64,000 nt of DNA. Origin: Haliclystus octoradiatus. Its lineage: Eukaryota; Cnidaria; Staurozoa; Stauromedusae; Haliclystidae. The notes under the pieces are model-generated. The model searched no databases and was not told where the DNA came from. It was given only the letters and a program-made list of their open reading frames with translations. Each line of letters begins with the position of its first letter. The stretch's first letter is position 1. The position numbers were made by a program, and so were the translations under genes. The DNA lies in contig OU744450.1 of the NCBI GenBank assembly GCA_916610825.1, positions 310,001 to 374,000 of the forward strand. The letters are read 5' to 3'. Positions 26,559 through 43,800 of this stretch are shown piece by piece.

Positions 26559-29317
26559 ATGGCAAACTTAGATGCTTTAATTGAGGCTGCTAAATACGTC
26601 GAATGCAAGAAAGGTGAGTGCATCCAACTTTTGGCGCTCACAAAACACGTGGCTAACTCCCATAAAACACGTGCTGCTGTTAGCAAATCTTAGATTGCAG
26701 TATCTCAGTCATTTCTTTCTGCGTGTGATGTTTCATTTATTTTAAGCTGTTCATACGATTTATTCAAAGGTGATCCGGTTTCTGGAATATGTCACGGAGA
26801 TTCTTTCCTTTCTGATAGCCAAGATATCGACAGCGGTGATCGATCTTTGATCAGTTTCAGGCGGCGACCAGGAGGGTACGTTGCAAGGGAATTGTCATTG
26901 CTCAAACGTGTATTTCTCTAGCATCAGTCGTAAACTTGCATTGATGCTATGAGTAGTATCTGTTTTATTGTATTTGTTTAGGGCTGGAACACGAGAAACG
27001 CATAACAAATTGGAAAAGTTCAGGTAGGAAGGAATGACGTTTACAATATGATGATCAGATCAATAGCTTGAGTAAATAAGAAAAGGAGGAAAAACGAAGC
27101 TATCTGCATTCAATTATAAATTGTTGCAGACAATCTATAGTCGTTTTCTGTCCTGTGCTATAAATGCAATGATGAATTGAAAAGGGACAGCGCTGTTACT
27201 TGTTTCTTTATTGTCACCCATATCGCATTTTGTCTGGCAGACTTCACAAATGACATACCCTTGCTGTGATTAAACTATTAATCATCAATAGTAATTTCCA
27301 CTTTGAAAATAACAGCCAACCTTGCTTTCGTTGATAAAAGCGATATAGACTTTTGTTTGCGTACTTTATTCTGTGTTACGAGCCTGTTGGATTTTTCCAA
27401 GGAGAGTAATTCAAAGATTTATACCGACAATGAGTTTCTTATTATATATTGCCTTCACTTCTAGGCGTGCTCATCTGAAGGAATGTTTTGAACGACTGAG
27501 ACAGCATGTGCCTACGCTGGGCACCCGTAAAGCATCGAATTTATGTATTTTGAAAGAAGCACTCAATTACATCGAGGTAATCACTTTTTCTTAATTATTT
27601 GTGGTTTGTTATTCTGCTTGACAACGTCAAAATTGCCACTGTTTGTAGGCTATTTATGATTAGACGATGGAATCAATGTTGCATCTATTGATTGTAGGCC
27701 TATAGGCTCGACAGACATTTGGGAAATAATTCGTATTTGTTTGCACTTTTCGCAGTATGGGGTACTGGGCTGTAAATATTAACTAGCAATGAAGTATTGA
27801 GATGCAAACATTGATGACACTAATGACCCTAAAGGCAGGCTGCGTTCCAATAATGGAATTTTATTAACCATATAATTTAATAAGACCCTTGATACGGATT
27901 TCTATCATTTAATTTGATCTATTTTGCCACATTTCAATATAAATGTTGACGCAGAAACCCTCGATTTACATATTATAATATGTTACAACGAAGAGTTAAT
28001 ATTGCAGTTCAGGTGTGTTGTGGCTAGCTTATGTCTCTTGTTGTCTTTCTTGGTTGGTCTTTAATAGCCTCTTTTAATTGTTTCCATTGTTAATATCCTG
28101 CTCGTTCATAAGCCCTTTTCACACTACACACTTTTAACCCGGGTTAGTTTTAACCCACCTTCATGAGGTGGGTTCGACCTAGGTTAGTTGTAGTGTGAAT
28201 GCAAACTAGGGTCCAACCTGGGTTAGTTTTTTACATGCGCATGGGCAATAGTACTAGATGAGAAAAACATGCTTTTAAAACAGGTTATGGAACATCAAAT
28301 TTTAACAGTTTCAAGTCGAGAAAGTATAAAAGAATATCTTGATCAAGAATTTCTGCAATTATTATTAATTTATGTTGTATATTTCAGCAATGCTAAAAAA
28401 GCCAGTAAACACGATTTTTCAAAATTGTTTTATCTAAACATCTTCTATTTTTGAAATGTAATGCATTTCTGGCAATTTGTAAGCTTTTATCAGATATTGT
28501 TTTTACTATGAAAGGAATGAAAGAATTATTTAAAACGTGACTTTGAATTATTTTATACGCATTAGTCTGACCCTAGTTTGACCTTAACAAGAGCCAGTGT
28601 GAACAAAACCAAACTAACCCGGGTTAAATATGTGCGTGTGTTTGCACAGCATTATAAGTTAATTCACAATCTTTCACAGAGGAAACATCAATTGAAAACT
28701 GCTAGTAATTTTCAAGTTGATCTCGCGATAACTGCTGGTTGACTATTGCTCTCTTTACTGTTTCTGCAGGTTCAATTGTGGTTTTCTGCTACTTTTAGAT
28801 TTTATGATCTTTCCAATGCAATGTTTACCTGGCCCCCATTGCAAATGGATGGTATACACTATATAAGACCTAGATGAGACCTAGATGCCCTCACTTTAAT
28901 ATTCTTCTCCATTTATTTAATAAAATAAATTTTGATAGGAAAATGTTTTGAACTGGAAAGTTTACATTTGCTTAGGATTTATGTTTGAAAATTTGACATA
29001 ATTGTTGTTTTTAGTTTTTAAAAGAAAAAGACAAAAAATTTGAAGCACAGAGGGAAAAGCTGATGAAGTGTCACAAATGTTTGGTAGAGCGAATCAGAAT
29101 GTTTGAAGATGACGAAACAACAAAGCCCTCGCATTCTACTGACTCATGCGTTATTAATGAGCAGCCGGTGTTGATGGCCCTCAAACCGGAGAACAATTTT
29201 GCATCGTACAATCCCAGTGGGGTGTATGTGTGTGTCCTAACAAAACGTAATGAAAATGAAGAGGAATCGAATCGAAAGATTGTAACCTCGGAGGACTGCA
29301 TTCTTATACCAACATAA
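26559..29317 (+). CDS. MNT/MXD-like bHLH-zipper repressor of the MAX network
   Basis: Exons 26559-26613, 26770-26875, 26982-27023, 27465-27576, 29015-29317; 205 residues. The N-terminus (MANLDALIEAAKYVECKK) matches the Sin3-interaction domain of MXD/MNT proteins. The bHLH spans the middle exons: RETHNKLEKFRRAHLKECFE, loop PTLGTRKASNL, helix 2 CILKEALNYIE, then a basic/zipper stretch FLKEKDKKFEAQREKL. HNKLEK, AHLKECFE and the loop are closer to MNT than to MXD1. As a MAX partner it would bind E-boxes and recruit Sin3. The ATG at 26529 is in frame (10 residues more), but 26559 has a GCCATGG context, puts the Sin3 motif at the N-terminus as in relatives, and lies just after an acceptor-like TTCCAG. 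Oddity: Phe replaces the usual Asn in EKNRR. An ATTAAA at 29460-29465 is the probable poly(A) signal. MNT or MXD cannot be decided by eye. Confidence 0.88.
28117..28660. mobile_element. Possible inverted-repeat element around AACCCGGGTTA motifs
   Basis: Left side has ttcacactacacac, then ttaacccgggttagtt and further aaccc/gggtt blocks; right side has ccagtgtgaacaaaacc and aaactaacccgggttaaa. The ends are inverted relative to each other, and actagggtc occurs inverted inside (28206 and near 28572). Boundaries are uncertain. In the last intron of the MNT-like gene. Confidence 0.55.
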
Positions 29318-30006
29318 TCCTGAGTTTAATTAGAGACTAAAATGTATCTTTCATCTGTCAATGATTGGTTATGGGAGCGAAGTGTCTTTCATAATGAAGG
29401 GGAATACAATTTGTACAGTTGTATAGAAAGTTTGTATTGAATTTAGAATTCCTGTGTACATTAAAGAGATTGATTGATTTGAATATTGATTATGGGTATA
29501 GCCTAGTAAAATATGCTATATAATAGTCATTTTGAGATTAGGCTATGAGTTTTAATTTTCACATCTTCGCAAGAAGGATTATAAGTAGCTTCTTATAGCG
29601 GAGCAAGAACACATAATTTATGAACATGTATTGTTTTGAAGAAGAGAAAACTTGTTTTTTTACAAGATATACTTTCAAAATGTCCAGTGTGTTTTCTTCC
29701 TGTTTTTAGTTGTTATTGCTACTGATCTCCTCATACAATAGCAATTGTTAGCTTCTTTATAAATTGTATGTGCGCAAAGTGCTTTCAATATCATGACCCC
29801 GCATCTCGAAATTGTTTGCTGAATTTGATCAAGTGTGCAAAGAAAACAATTTCAGAGAGCAACCGTAACAATCCATTTTTGTATATACTTGTTTGGATAA
29901 CATACATTGATGACGTCATTAGTCAGAGGTCTCAGTGTGAATTAGTGTTTTAGCAGCAAGGCAACCAAAACGGAATTTTCAGTTTGAGTCAATGCAAAGC
30001 GACAAA
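29318..30006. other. Spacer between the MNT-like gene and UBE2L3
   Basis: Holds the 3' untranslated region of the MNT-like gene and the UBE2L3 promoter side. No exon recognised. TTTTCAG ends at about 29980, 26 nt before the UBE2L3 ATG. Confidence 0.55.
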
Positions 30007-36017
<6,011 letters not shown>

Positions 36018-36413
36018 ATGGACGACTGATTAATTAAGTAATTTAAAAACAATACAATTCTACAAAGTACACTCGGCACGGTAAAGAGGCAATCAGCCTC
36101 ACTGTCGTGCAATGTTTTTTGATTGAACGTTTGTACGTTTGCTTTATGTAAATATACAAATGCTATGACTTATAATTATGAATGCACGTATGAACGTGTG
36201 GTTGCAATTGATATTATAAGTTATAAGGTATCCTAATTAATTCAGAACACACCAAGAAGAAATTGGATGCAGAATGATTCACTTGGAAAATACATTAGAA
36301 ATTTACAACTGCTTTGTTGTTTTTCTCTGTCTGAGCATACCATCACCCACCGCTTCATGATATAAGATCTAGCCGTGTGCGTAAATACAGTATAAACATA
36401 CGTTCAATGTTCA

Positions 36414-36419
36414 AATAAA
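36414..36419 (+). terminator. UBE2L3: Poly(A) signal of UBE2L3
   Basis: AATAAA about 400 nt after the UBE2L3 stop codon and 260 nt before the receptor start codon. Confidence 0.65.
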
Positions 36420-36678
36420 ATTATAATTTGAAGTGATTAAATGTGTTGATAGAACACAATGCGGATATCTGCAGTGTAACTTATCTGTCTAGCGGTGAGC
36501 AGATTACTTTGAAGATAGCGATTGGTCTGATCATTGATTGAGGTTATACCAATGAAAAAAGAAAATATCACGTGTCAAGGGCAGGTGGACGTTATAGATA
36601 GCAAAGAGGTATAGTAAGCATTAACAGTGAGTACTTGATGTAGCGAGGGAAATTATTAGATGCCCGTCGTAGGAGAGC

Positions 36679-37716
36679 ATGGACAACTACGGAATTATTG
36701 AACTAAAGTTTGAAGCACGAATAACCGTTTGCGTGTTGCTCTTTGTTGGTCTGGGAACGGCTATTTTTGCCACATCGAGATTACTATGGATGGCTCAGTC
36801 ATATGCAATCAAGAACCGTCCTTATGTTATTAATTACTGCCTTGGTAATTTAGCATTGTTATGTGTATGTATTCCATCAATTATAATTGACTTATTCATC
36901 CGATTACACAGCAAAACTGTATTAATCTTACAGACGATGCAGTTGTATCTTATTTTGGGCGCCCTGTGGTCAACTATGTTGGTTAGTTTTGATCGGTATT
37001 GCCTCGTGGCCAGGAAGAGACTCTATCCAAAGACATTTAAGAGCAAGATTAGAAACAGATTGGTCATTTCTTTCCAGTGGGTCTTCGCTTTGGCCTGCAC
37101 GTGTCCGTTTGCGTTCGGGAGTGACGATACCGCCGCCTATCAATTTACTCAATTCAAAGCTATCCCAATCGGATACGCAGTTGTCATGTTCGTATTTCTG
37201 CAGATGTATCCTATTGTTGCAACTCTGATGTCCTTGATTAAATCTGCAGTTGCTGTTAACAGAATGACTGAAACACACCATTACAATTTCACTGACGGTT
37301 TCAATACATCGTGTATAAATCTCAACCGACCAAATGGTTCATCTTCTGTGAAGGAGGATGACGTTCGATGGTTAAAGACCATCATGCTTTGCGGCGTGCT
37401 TAAACTAAGCAGTCAGTTGCCGTGGCTTATAATCCAGCTCATTAAAACACTAGGCGCAGATAGAATTTCACTCGGTGAATATGAAACATGGGTTCTGATT
37501 ACTACATTGATGTTGTCATCATGCGAGATGCCTTTGATGTACATCCTCGTTCCCAAGCCGTACAGTGATCCCGTAATTAATGACTTTAAAACATGGTATA
37601 ATAAAGACTCGATACAACAGGAGGCCACTACAATAGGGAACACCTCTTCGGCCATGCAAATAAATCGATCGACCAGGAACATTCAGCAGTACCGTCGTAC
37701 TTCCTCGTTTAACTGA
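36679..37716 (+). CDS. Intronless orphan 7TM receptor, rhodopsin-like
   Basis: 345 residues in one exon. Seven hydrophobic segments at about 14-37, 49-73, 79-107, 129-148, 162-190, 231-256 and 270-291. The clearest class A mark is SFDRYCLVARK at the end of TM3 (Asp105-Arg106-Tyr107). Other family anchors are changed: no Asp in TM2 (NLALLCVCIPS where LAxxD is usual), no Cys at the start of TM3 for the usual extracellular disulfide, no CWxP in TM6 (SSQLPWLI), and TM7 has MPLMYILVPKPY in place of NPxxY. N-terminus is short (13 residues) and without a signal peptide. The tail is Ser/Thr/Arg rich. A plasma-membrane G-protein-coupled receptor of a lineage-specific, intronless type is likely; the ligand is unknown. 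The stop lies 98 nt from the convergent KSR stop. Confidence 0.8.
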   Translation: MDNYGIIELKFEARITVCVLLFVGLGTAIFATSRLLWMAQSYAIKNRPYVINYCLGNLALLCVCIPSIIIDLFIRLHSKTVLILQTMQLYLILGALWSTMLVSFDRYCLVARKRLYPKTFKSKIRNRLVISFQWVFALACTCPFAFGSDDTAAYQFTQFKAIPIGYAVVMFVFLQMYPIVATLMSLIKSAVAVNRMTETHHYNFTDGFNTSCINLNRPNGSSSVKEDDVRWLKTIMLCGVLKLSSQLPWLIIQLIKTLGADRISLGEYETWVLITTLMLSSCEMPLMYILVPKPYSDPVINDFKTWYNKDSIQQEATTIGNTSSAMQINRSTRNIQQYRRTSSFN

Positions 37717-37814
37717 TGACGTAAACTGAATGGAATTGAGTGCCGTTTCATGGCAGATATATTTCTATCTAAATAACATTTCAAATGCATTTCATTATTA
37801 CTACAATTAATTCA

Positions 37815-40800
37815 TTAGGACAAGATCAGTGCATCCGCTGCCCGTGTCATGTACAGCGGTTGCGACGGACTCCGTGTGATTGCTTTCTTCCGTGGTAGCC
37901 GTTCGAAGGCTTGTAACAGAATCTTAAACGAAGGGCGATTCTCAGGACTGTACGCCCAACACAGGGACAGGATATCCTACGGAGAAAGTACAGAGAATTA
38001 AAATCAATGCACACAATCAGAACTATCTGATCTATCCAATGGTATGCTTACCTTGATATCACGTGATTCTTCTAATGACCCTATTGGCTGTTTCATTCCT
38101 TTGCCCATTTTCCAGATAACGCATTCAGGACACTGCTTGTCAAACGGCCACGCTCCAGCCAACAATTCGAACCAAACGGTGCTACAAAACAGATGCTAAT
38201 TATTATTTCTATCCATGCAACTATTTAATCAACTATTAATTATTATTTCTATCCATGTTCATTATTACCCAAATGCATAGACATCTGACTCTTTCGTGTA
38301 ATAACCAACTTCACGACCCGGCGTTTGTGGATTTAGCACGCGTACGATTTCAGGGGCCTGGTAACAGAGCCACCCACGTGGAATAGGAAGACGGTCCAGG
38401 CGATCACTACAAAAACGAAATGAGATGTTCAGAGAGAGCCATTCAGATGAAATACGGTAGACCAAAGATGCGTTAGGAAGACATACCGACAGTGAGAGTC
38501 AATCACGTCAGCCACGCTCAAGAGGCCAAAATCAGTGATGACAATCCTATTGTTCTCCACAAAAACATTTTTAGTTTTTAAATCTTTATGGACAATTCCT
38601 CTTGCGTGGAGATAGCTCATAGCCTATTAAAATTAATAGAACGATATATCCATAAATAAAATCTACTGTAAACATATCATTTTATTGTTAACTGTGTTAT
38701 GCATATCATTTATGTATTAATTCTTGATTTTGAGAAGTAAAAAACAACAACAACTGCTGTAAACATACGTAAAGATAAAAAATGAAACATTTGCATACCG
38801 TAACACATAAATAGCAAAACAGTCAGTTGCTCACCTGAGAGATCTGAACAATAATTGCGATTGTTTTGTTGCTGTCGAATTTATTATTTCTAAGGTGGAC
38901 GTGCTGATAGAGAGTCAATCCTTTGCACAAACTGAAACAGAAATTCAATTATTTATCAATTCCATGGTGTAGATATATTCCATAGCTGGGTGTTCAAAGG
39001 CTCAATCATTACCTCGTTACGATGGCTAATATCGGGGAATCCATACAGGCAGCCATGAAGAGAACGAGATTTTCGTGCCGCGTTTTACGAAGAGTTTGCA
39101 CCTACACACAGTGAGATCACACATCGAGATGATGAACACACAGCATATTGATACATGAGATAAGCATTTTCATAGCACTAACTTTGCATTTAAAAGAGTA
39201 TTTTTGTTGTTCAGTGACATTCTCAACATGCATGATTTTAACAGCAACTTCACCATGCCATCTCGCTCTAAATCATAATTAATTGAAAACAATCACCGAT
39301 AGGAAGAGTGGCGACACCGTATAACACAATCAGTGAGTGACCCTACTTGTAAACTTCTCCTAGGCGTCCTTTACCGATTAACTCATCGAGAATGAGATCA
39401 GAGAAGGGGATGACCCACTCTGACATGAGGCTGCCTCGTTCCTGTTTCAACCAATCAAAGAAGACATAATGTTAACAGAGAGACCAATATAATCGTTACA
39501 ACCGTCGCAAAATGTGTCTTGAATAATTTATGTTCAACGGTTACAAGGTATTTCTTCCAAGAAGTGGAATAAGGGAAAGATAGTTTGACATCAGACAGTA
39601 GAAGAGCATGCGCAATGGTAACAAGATCCCCTTTTAAAATGTTCGATGAACTGATATCATTTCAACCATTTTTTAAGTTATTCTTTACAGGGGATATTTA
39701 TACGAGTGCGTTTGAGGTTAATTATAGGTCAACACACTATTAAACCAACTGATCAGCAGAACAGGCGATAATGATAATGGTTGACAATGGTAGAAATAAT
39801 CTATTAAAAATGCGAACATAAATAGTACTGCCACAGTGACAGCATTGCCGCTATACTGCATATATTACGTTCAGATTATGTAGCCTACAGCTCACCTATT
39901 TAATTAAACCGATTTAATAAATTTAATCAATTTTAAAGAGATTTAATAATTAATTTATCAAAATAACGAGGCTATGTGTGTACTCACATGGAGGCTCATC
40001 ATCATGTCGAATTTATCAGAACGAGACATTTCATTATCCTGCAGGCGATGATCAATCAATGTAATTTCAATACTAAATTAAATTTGATTTATTAAGTAGA
40101 GGTAGTTATGCCCACTGGCTGGTAATGACATAAATTAATCTAATCATGTTTATAAACCGTTTAGGGGATTCCCTTGGTTAACTTTCTTAGCAAAACAATC
40201 TTGCAATTATTAGCAACAATTTGGTGGTTAGGTACAGTTATCGTCAGATCAAAATAAACAATCTTTATTAGTTGTATTTAACAGTTACATTTAGATAATT
40301 AAGGGATCAATATTCAATGATGCGTGTCTGATTGATTATTTATTCAATTTGCTTGCTTGTTGGTCAATCTATTTAAAACGATTGATTGATTAGACAGAAC
40401 AAATTCATTCATGTATGAAGATATTCTTTACTTAAAACGGTTGCTTAGACAGGTAAGGGTAAGAAAAGTACATTCTCCATCGACAACGGTTGCTCAGACA
40501 GGTAAAAGTAAGAGTGATAAGAGCATACCCTTAATTTGATGTGCTGTGGTATTACATCGGATATTTGACTGTCTAGATTATCAACACTGCAATCTTCGTT
40601 ACTACCAGATAGCGTCTGTGAGATGAAATGAATAACAATGATAATTACTTTAACATTAATAAATTAGTCTACTTAATATCAAAGAAATATCCACTTACTG
40701 AATCTGTGCTCTTTGCGCCTTCACTTAATTTTGAATGAATACTTTGAACAGACATTTCGCTGATAAATGACATTCAATCAAAGTCAGATGGTGGAGACAT

Positions 40801-43800
40801 GCAATATTCCTTCCATAAGGTATTAAAAAACTTACCTTTGAATTGTGCCTGTCAGCGTATTGGTGTCAGCAGTGCTACCTACGTCGTCATCATAATCATC
40901 ACTATCATCATCATCATCATCATCATCATCATCTGATATCAAACAATCAAAATTGTGATTTACATGATAATTGCTATTAGCAGAATTTTAAAGAGCAAGG
41001 GTCACTGTAATTTCAACTATTTTATTGTATTTCATCCAAATGATTTTTTTTCGCTGCTTTAATTATAACACACTGTCAAATTCAATAGGTTTAATCCTTC
41101 AGATTGAACGTCATCATCACTTACCACAGAAACTAAATTGCTCCTTAGGGACATGGATGCCGCCCGCTGTAAAGTAAACAATTGAGTCAGGCGGGGCACT
41201 GCTTGGCTGACCAACGTCAAGAAACATAGCTGGCGAGGATGGAACAGATGATGCTGACGATGTCGTTGAACATGAATCGCCCGATTGAGATACACGTGTA
41301 CGGCGGTGATGACTCATGTAGGGGTTATGAAATGCTAATGGTCGAGAGTCATCAACCGGCGCAGTCAGGTTGCCATGACTCCAATTGGTAGAACGACCAC
41401 CAATTGTTCTTTCTTGGTCAACGCCAAGTAAAATGTTGGAAGGTTCAGAGTTGGTGCGCTTCATGTTGGGTAAAGTGTTGAACTTGAATGCTGCTGAATA
41501 AAAACAAGGCACAGTAGAAACATGCACATCAAATAATGGGCTGTGAAGGAGTTCCTAATTGATTGTATACCATCTGATGAGCTGTCTTGTTTCAATGTTT
41601 CTATAAATAGACTCTCTAAGCCTTCAGGAAGACCACACGACGGGGGAGCCTTCCTAGAACATTTCTTGTGGCATTTGAAACTGGTAGTAAGAAAATTCAT
41701 ACATAATGTAATTAATGTAAATAACATAATATGTATGTAATGCAATGAAGATGGGTGATTGATATTTTGTATACCCGCATTCTTTGCAGCGAACGCCAAC
41801 GAAAATGATCCTCTGACAGTAATCACATTGCAGCGAAACCAGAAATGTTTTTGTTGAGAAGCGATGTTTAATGGAGTGACCCATGCCATAATGACTCAGG
41901 CGCGTTGGTGTTCGTGGCGATTGCGAAATGGATGCTGCAAAGATACCAACAACACAAGATTAATACAAGTTTATAATTCAAACGCTACTATTAAATTAGC
42001 TCATGACTGTGTGTTTCATGTAAGATAGCATTTACTTTCTTTGATGTGTGTTTCCATTCAACCATTCCTTAGTTGGCAACTATCACATTACAGTTTTACT
42101 TTATGTTACTGTACGAAGCTTTTGAATTTTGATAATGGGTCTATTTTGAAGGAAAGTGATTCCAGGGGATCTGCTGTTTCTTAAAGGTCAAATGGTCTTG
42201 TCTGTATGCTTACAATTCTTATGCTATCTTCTGTTTGTTATTAAGCAGAGGAGAGCAAAGCAAACACTTGAATTATTGTGTTATTGTGTTGCAAACGGTT
42301 CCCTATGATATGAGTGTGATAACAGCAGATAGATGCCATTTTTACCTAGGTTATCATCTGCCTCGACAGAAATGCTGTCACAATGCACCAGACGACAACA
42401 GCAGAGACTGCCTAGATTGAATGCATGCCATTCTGTCAGGTGCAACGTATTGATTATATGATGTTTGATTGACACATCTTTTCACTTACATGATCTTGAT
42501 TTACTTGACTCGTTATCATTCAACCAATTGCCGCTATGCTGCTCACTACCATTCGTGTTAGTTATAGTTAGATTCAAAGGTCCAGGGCGTCGACTGTTTC
42601 CCTTCATTTGAGGTCTTTCGCCAGAAAAGCTACCAGAGCTTTTGAGGCTGTTAACATTTAACCGTCGACCTAAAACATAAAGTTGAAGTATTTTTTATTA
42701 TGTTTCAAGGATCAATGATAAATTAGAATTTGAAAATGGCGCTCATACCAATGTTTGCTTCGTCAGATTTACTTCGGGATATCAAAGGCGGCATTTTTAA
42801 CTTGAGCCTGGGGCTGTGAGGGATTGAGCCACTGAGGGACATTGATTTGGTTGTTTTAGGAACAGATAAACCACCCGGGTCAGGTTGGTGGTGTTGTTGT
42901 TGTTGCGTTACGTCCAGCTGAGAATTGAACACAGATACATATGACGTCAGAGAGTCCCTTGAATTGAGAACAGGGGATTCTGGCATTGTCGCAGACCAAG
43001 ATTGCCATTGTAATTCGCTGGCTTTTTCACCTCCTCGTAGCCGGTCTGCAATTGAAAAGAAGACAAAATAATACATCACATGGTCAAAGGGACAGGGGTC
43101 AGGTAAACACACAAAGGAATTTAGTAAAAAAAACATGACATTGCCAATTTGTAGTTTGATAGTATTCTCCGTCAGCTCTGACAATCTGGATTTTGAGTCA
43201 TACTAATGCAGCTAAGACAAGATTTAACTAATCAACTAAATATCACATAAGAAAGTAATTGAGACCGTATCCCATCAGCCTACTGGTATGCGTTTGTACC
43301 ACTCTTCCAATTCCAACTCTAGAGGAATTAGTTAAGAGCAATGATTGCGAATGCTCTTTAGTGTTTTCAGATGTGACACATCAGATTAATTTCAACAGAT
43401 TTTATGACAGATAGGACTGGATTGTCAATGAGTAACGATTTGAATGGAATAGAATGGATAGAATGACTTATTTGTTAGGCCTGACAACATGTGGAACATA
43501 ACGTTTTCTGCTATAGGACATAGAGTGTCAACAGTGTTGAGATTTCTCATTAGAATATTAGGACCACCAAAATCATATATTATAATAATGTTCCATTTTT
43601 AATCATATATAATTGTGATTGACAGACAGTAGTTTATTTGAAGGAAATAACGGATTTACAGACAGATACGAAGAACATGCGTAAAACATTCTAGCAACTT
43701 CGAAAAAATGCATTGATTATTCAATCTTAGCTGTAGGGAGTGTAGGTTATGAAAAGAAAAGTATAACAATGAAATATTTATAATTTCTTATCAAATATAA

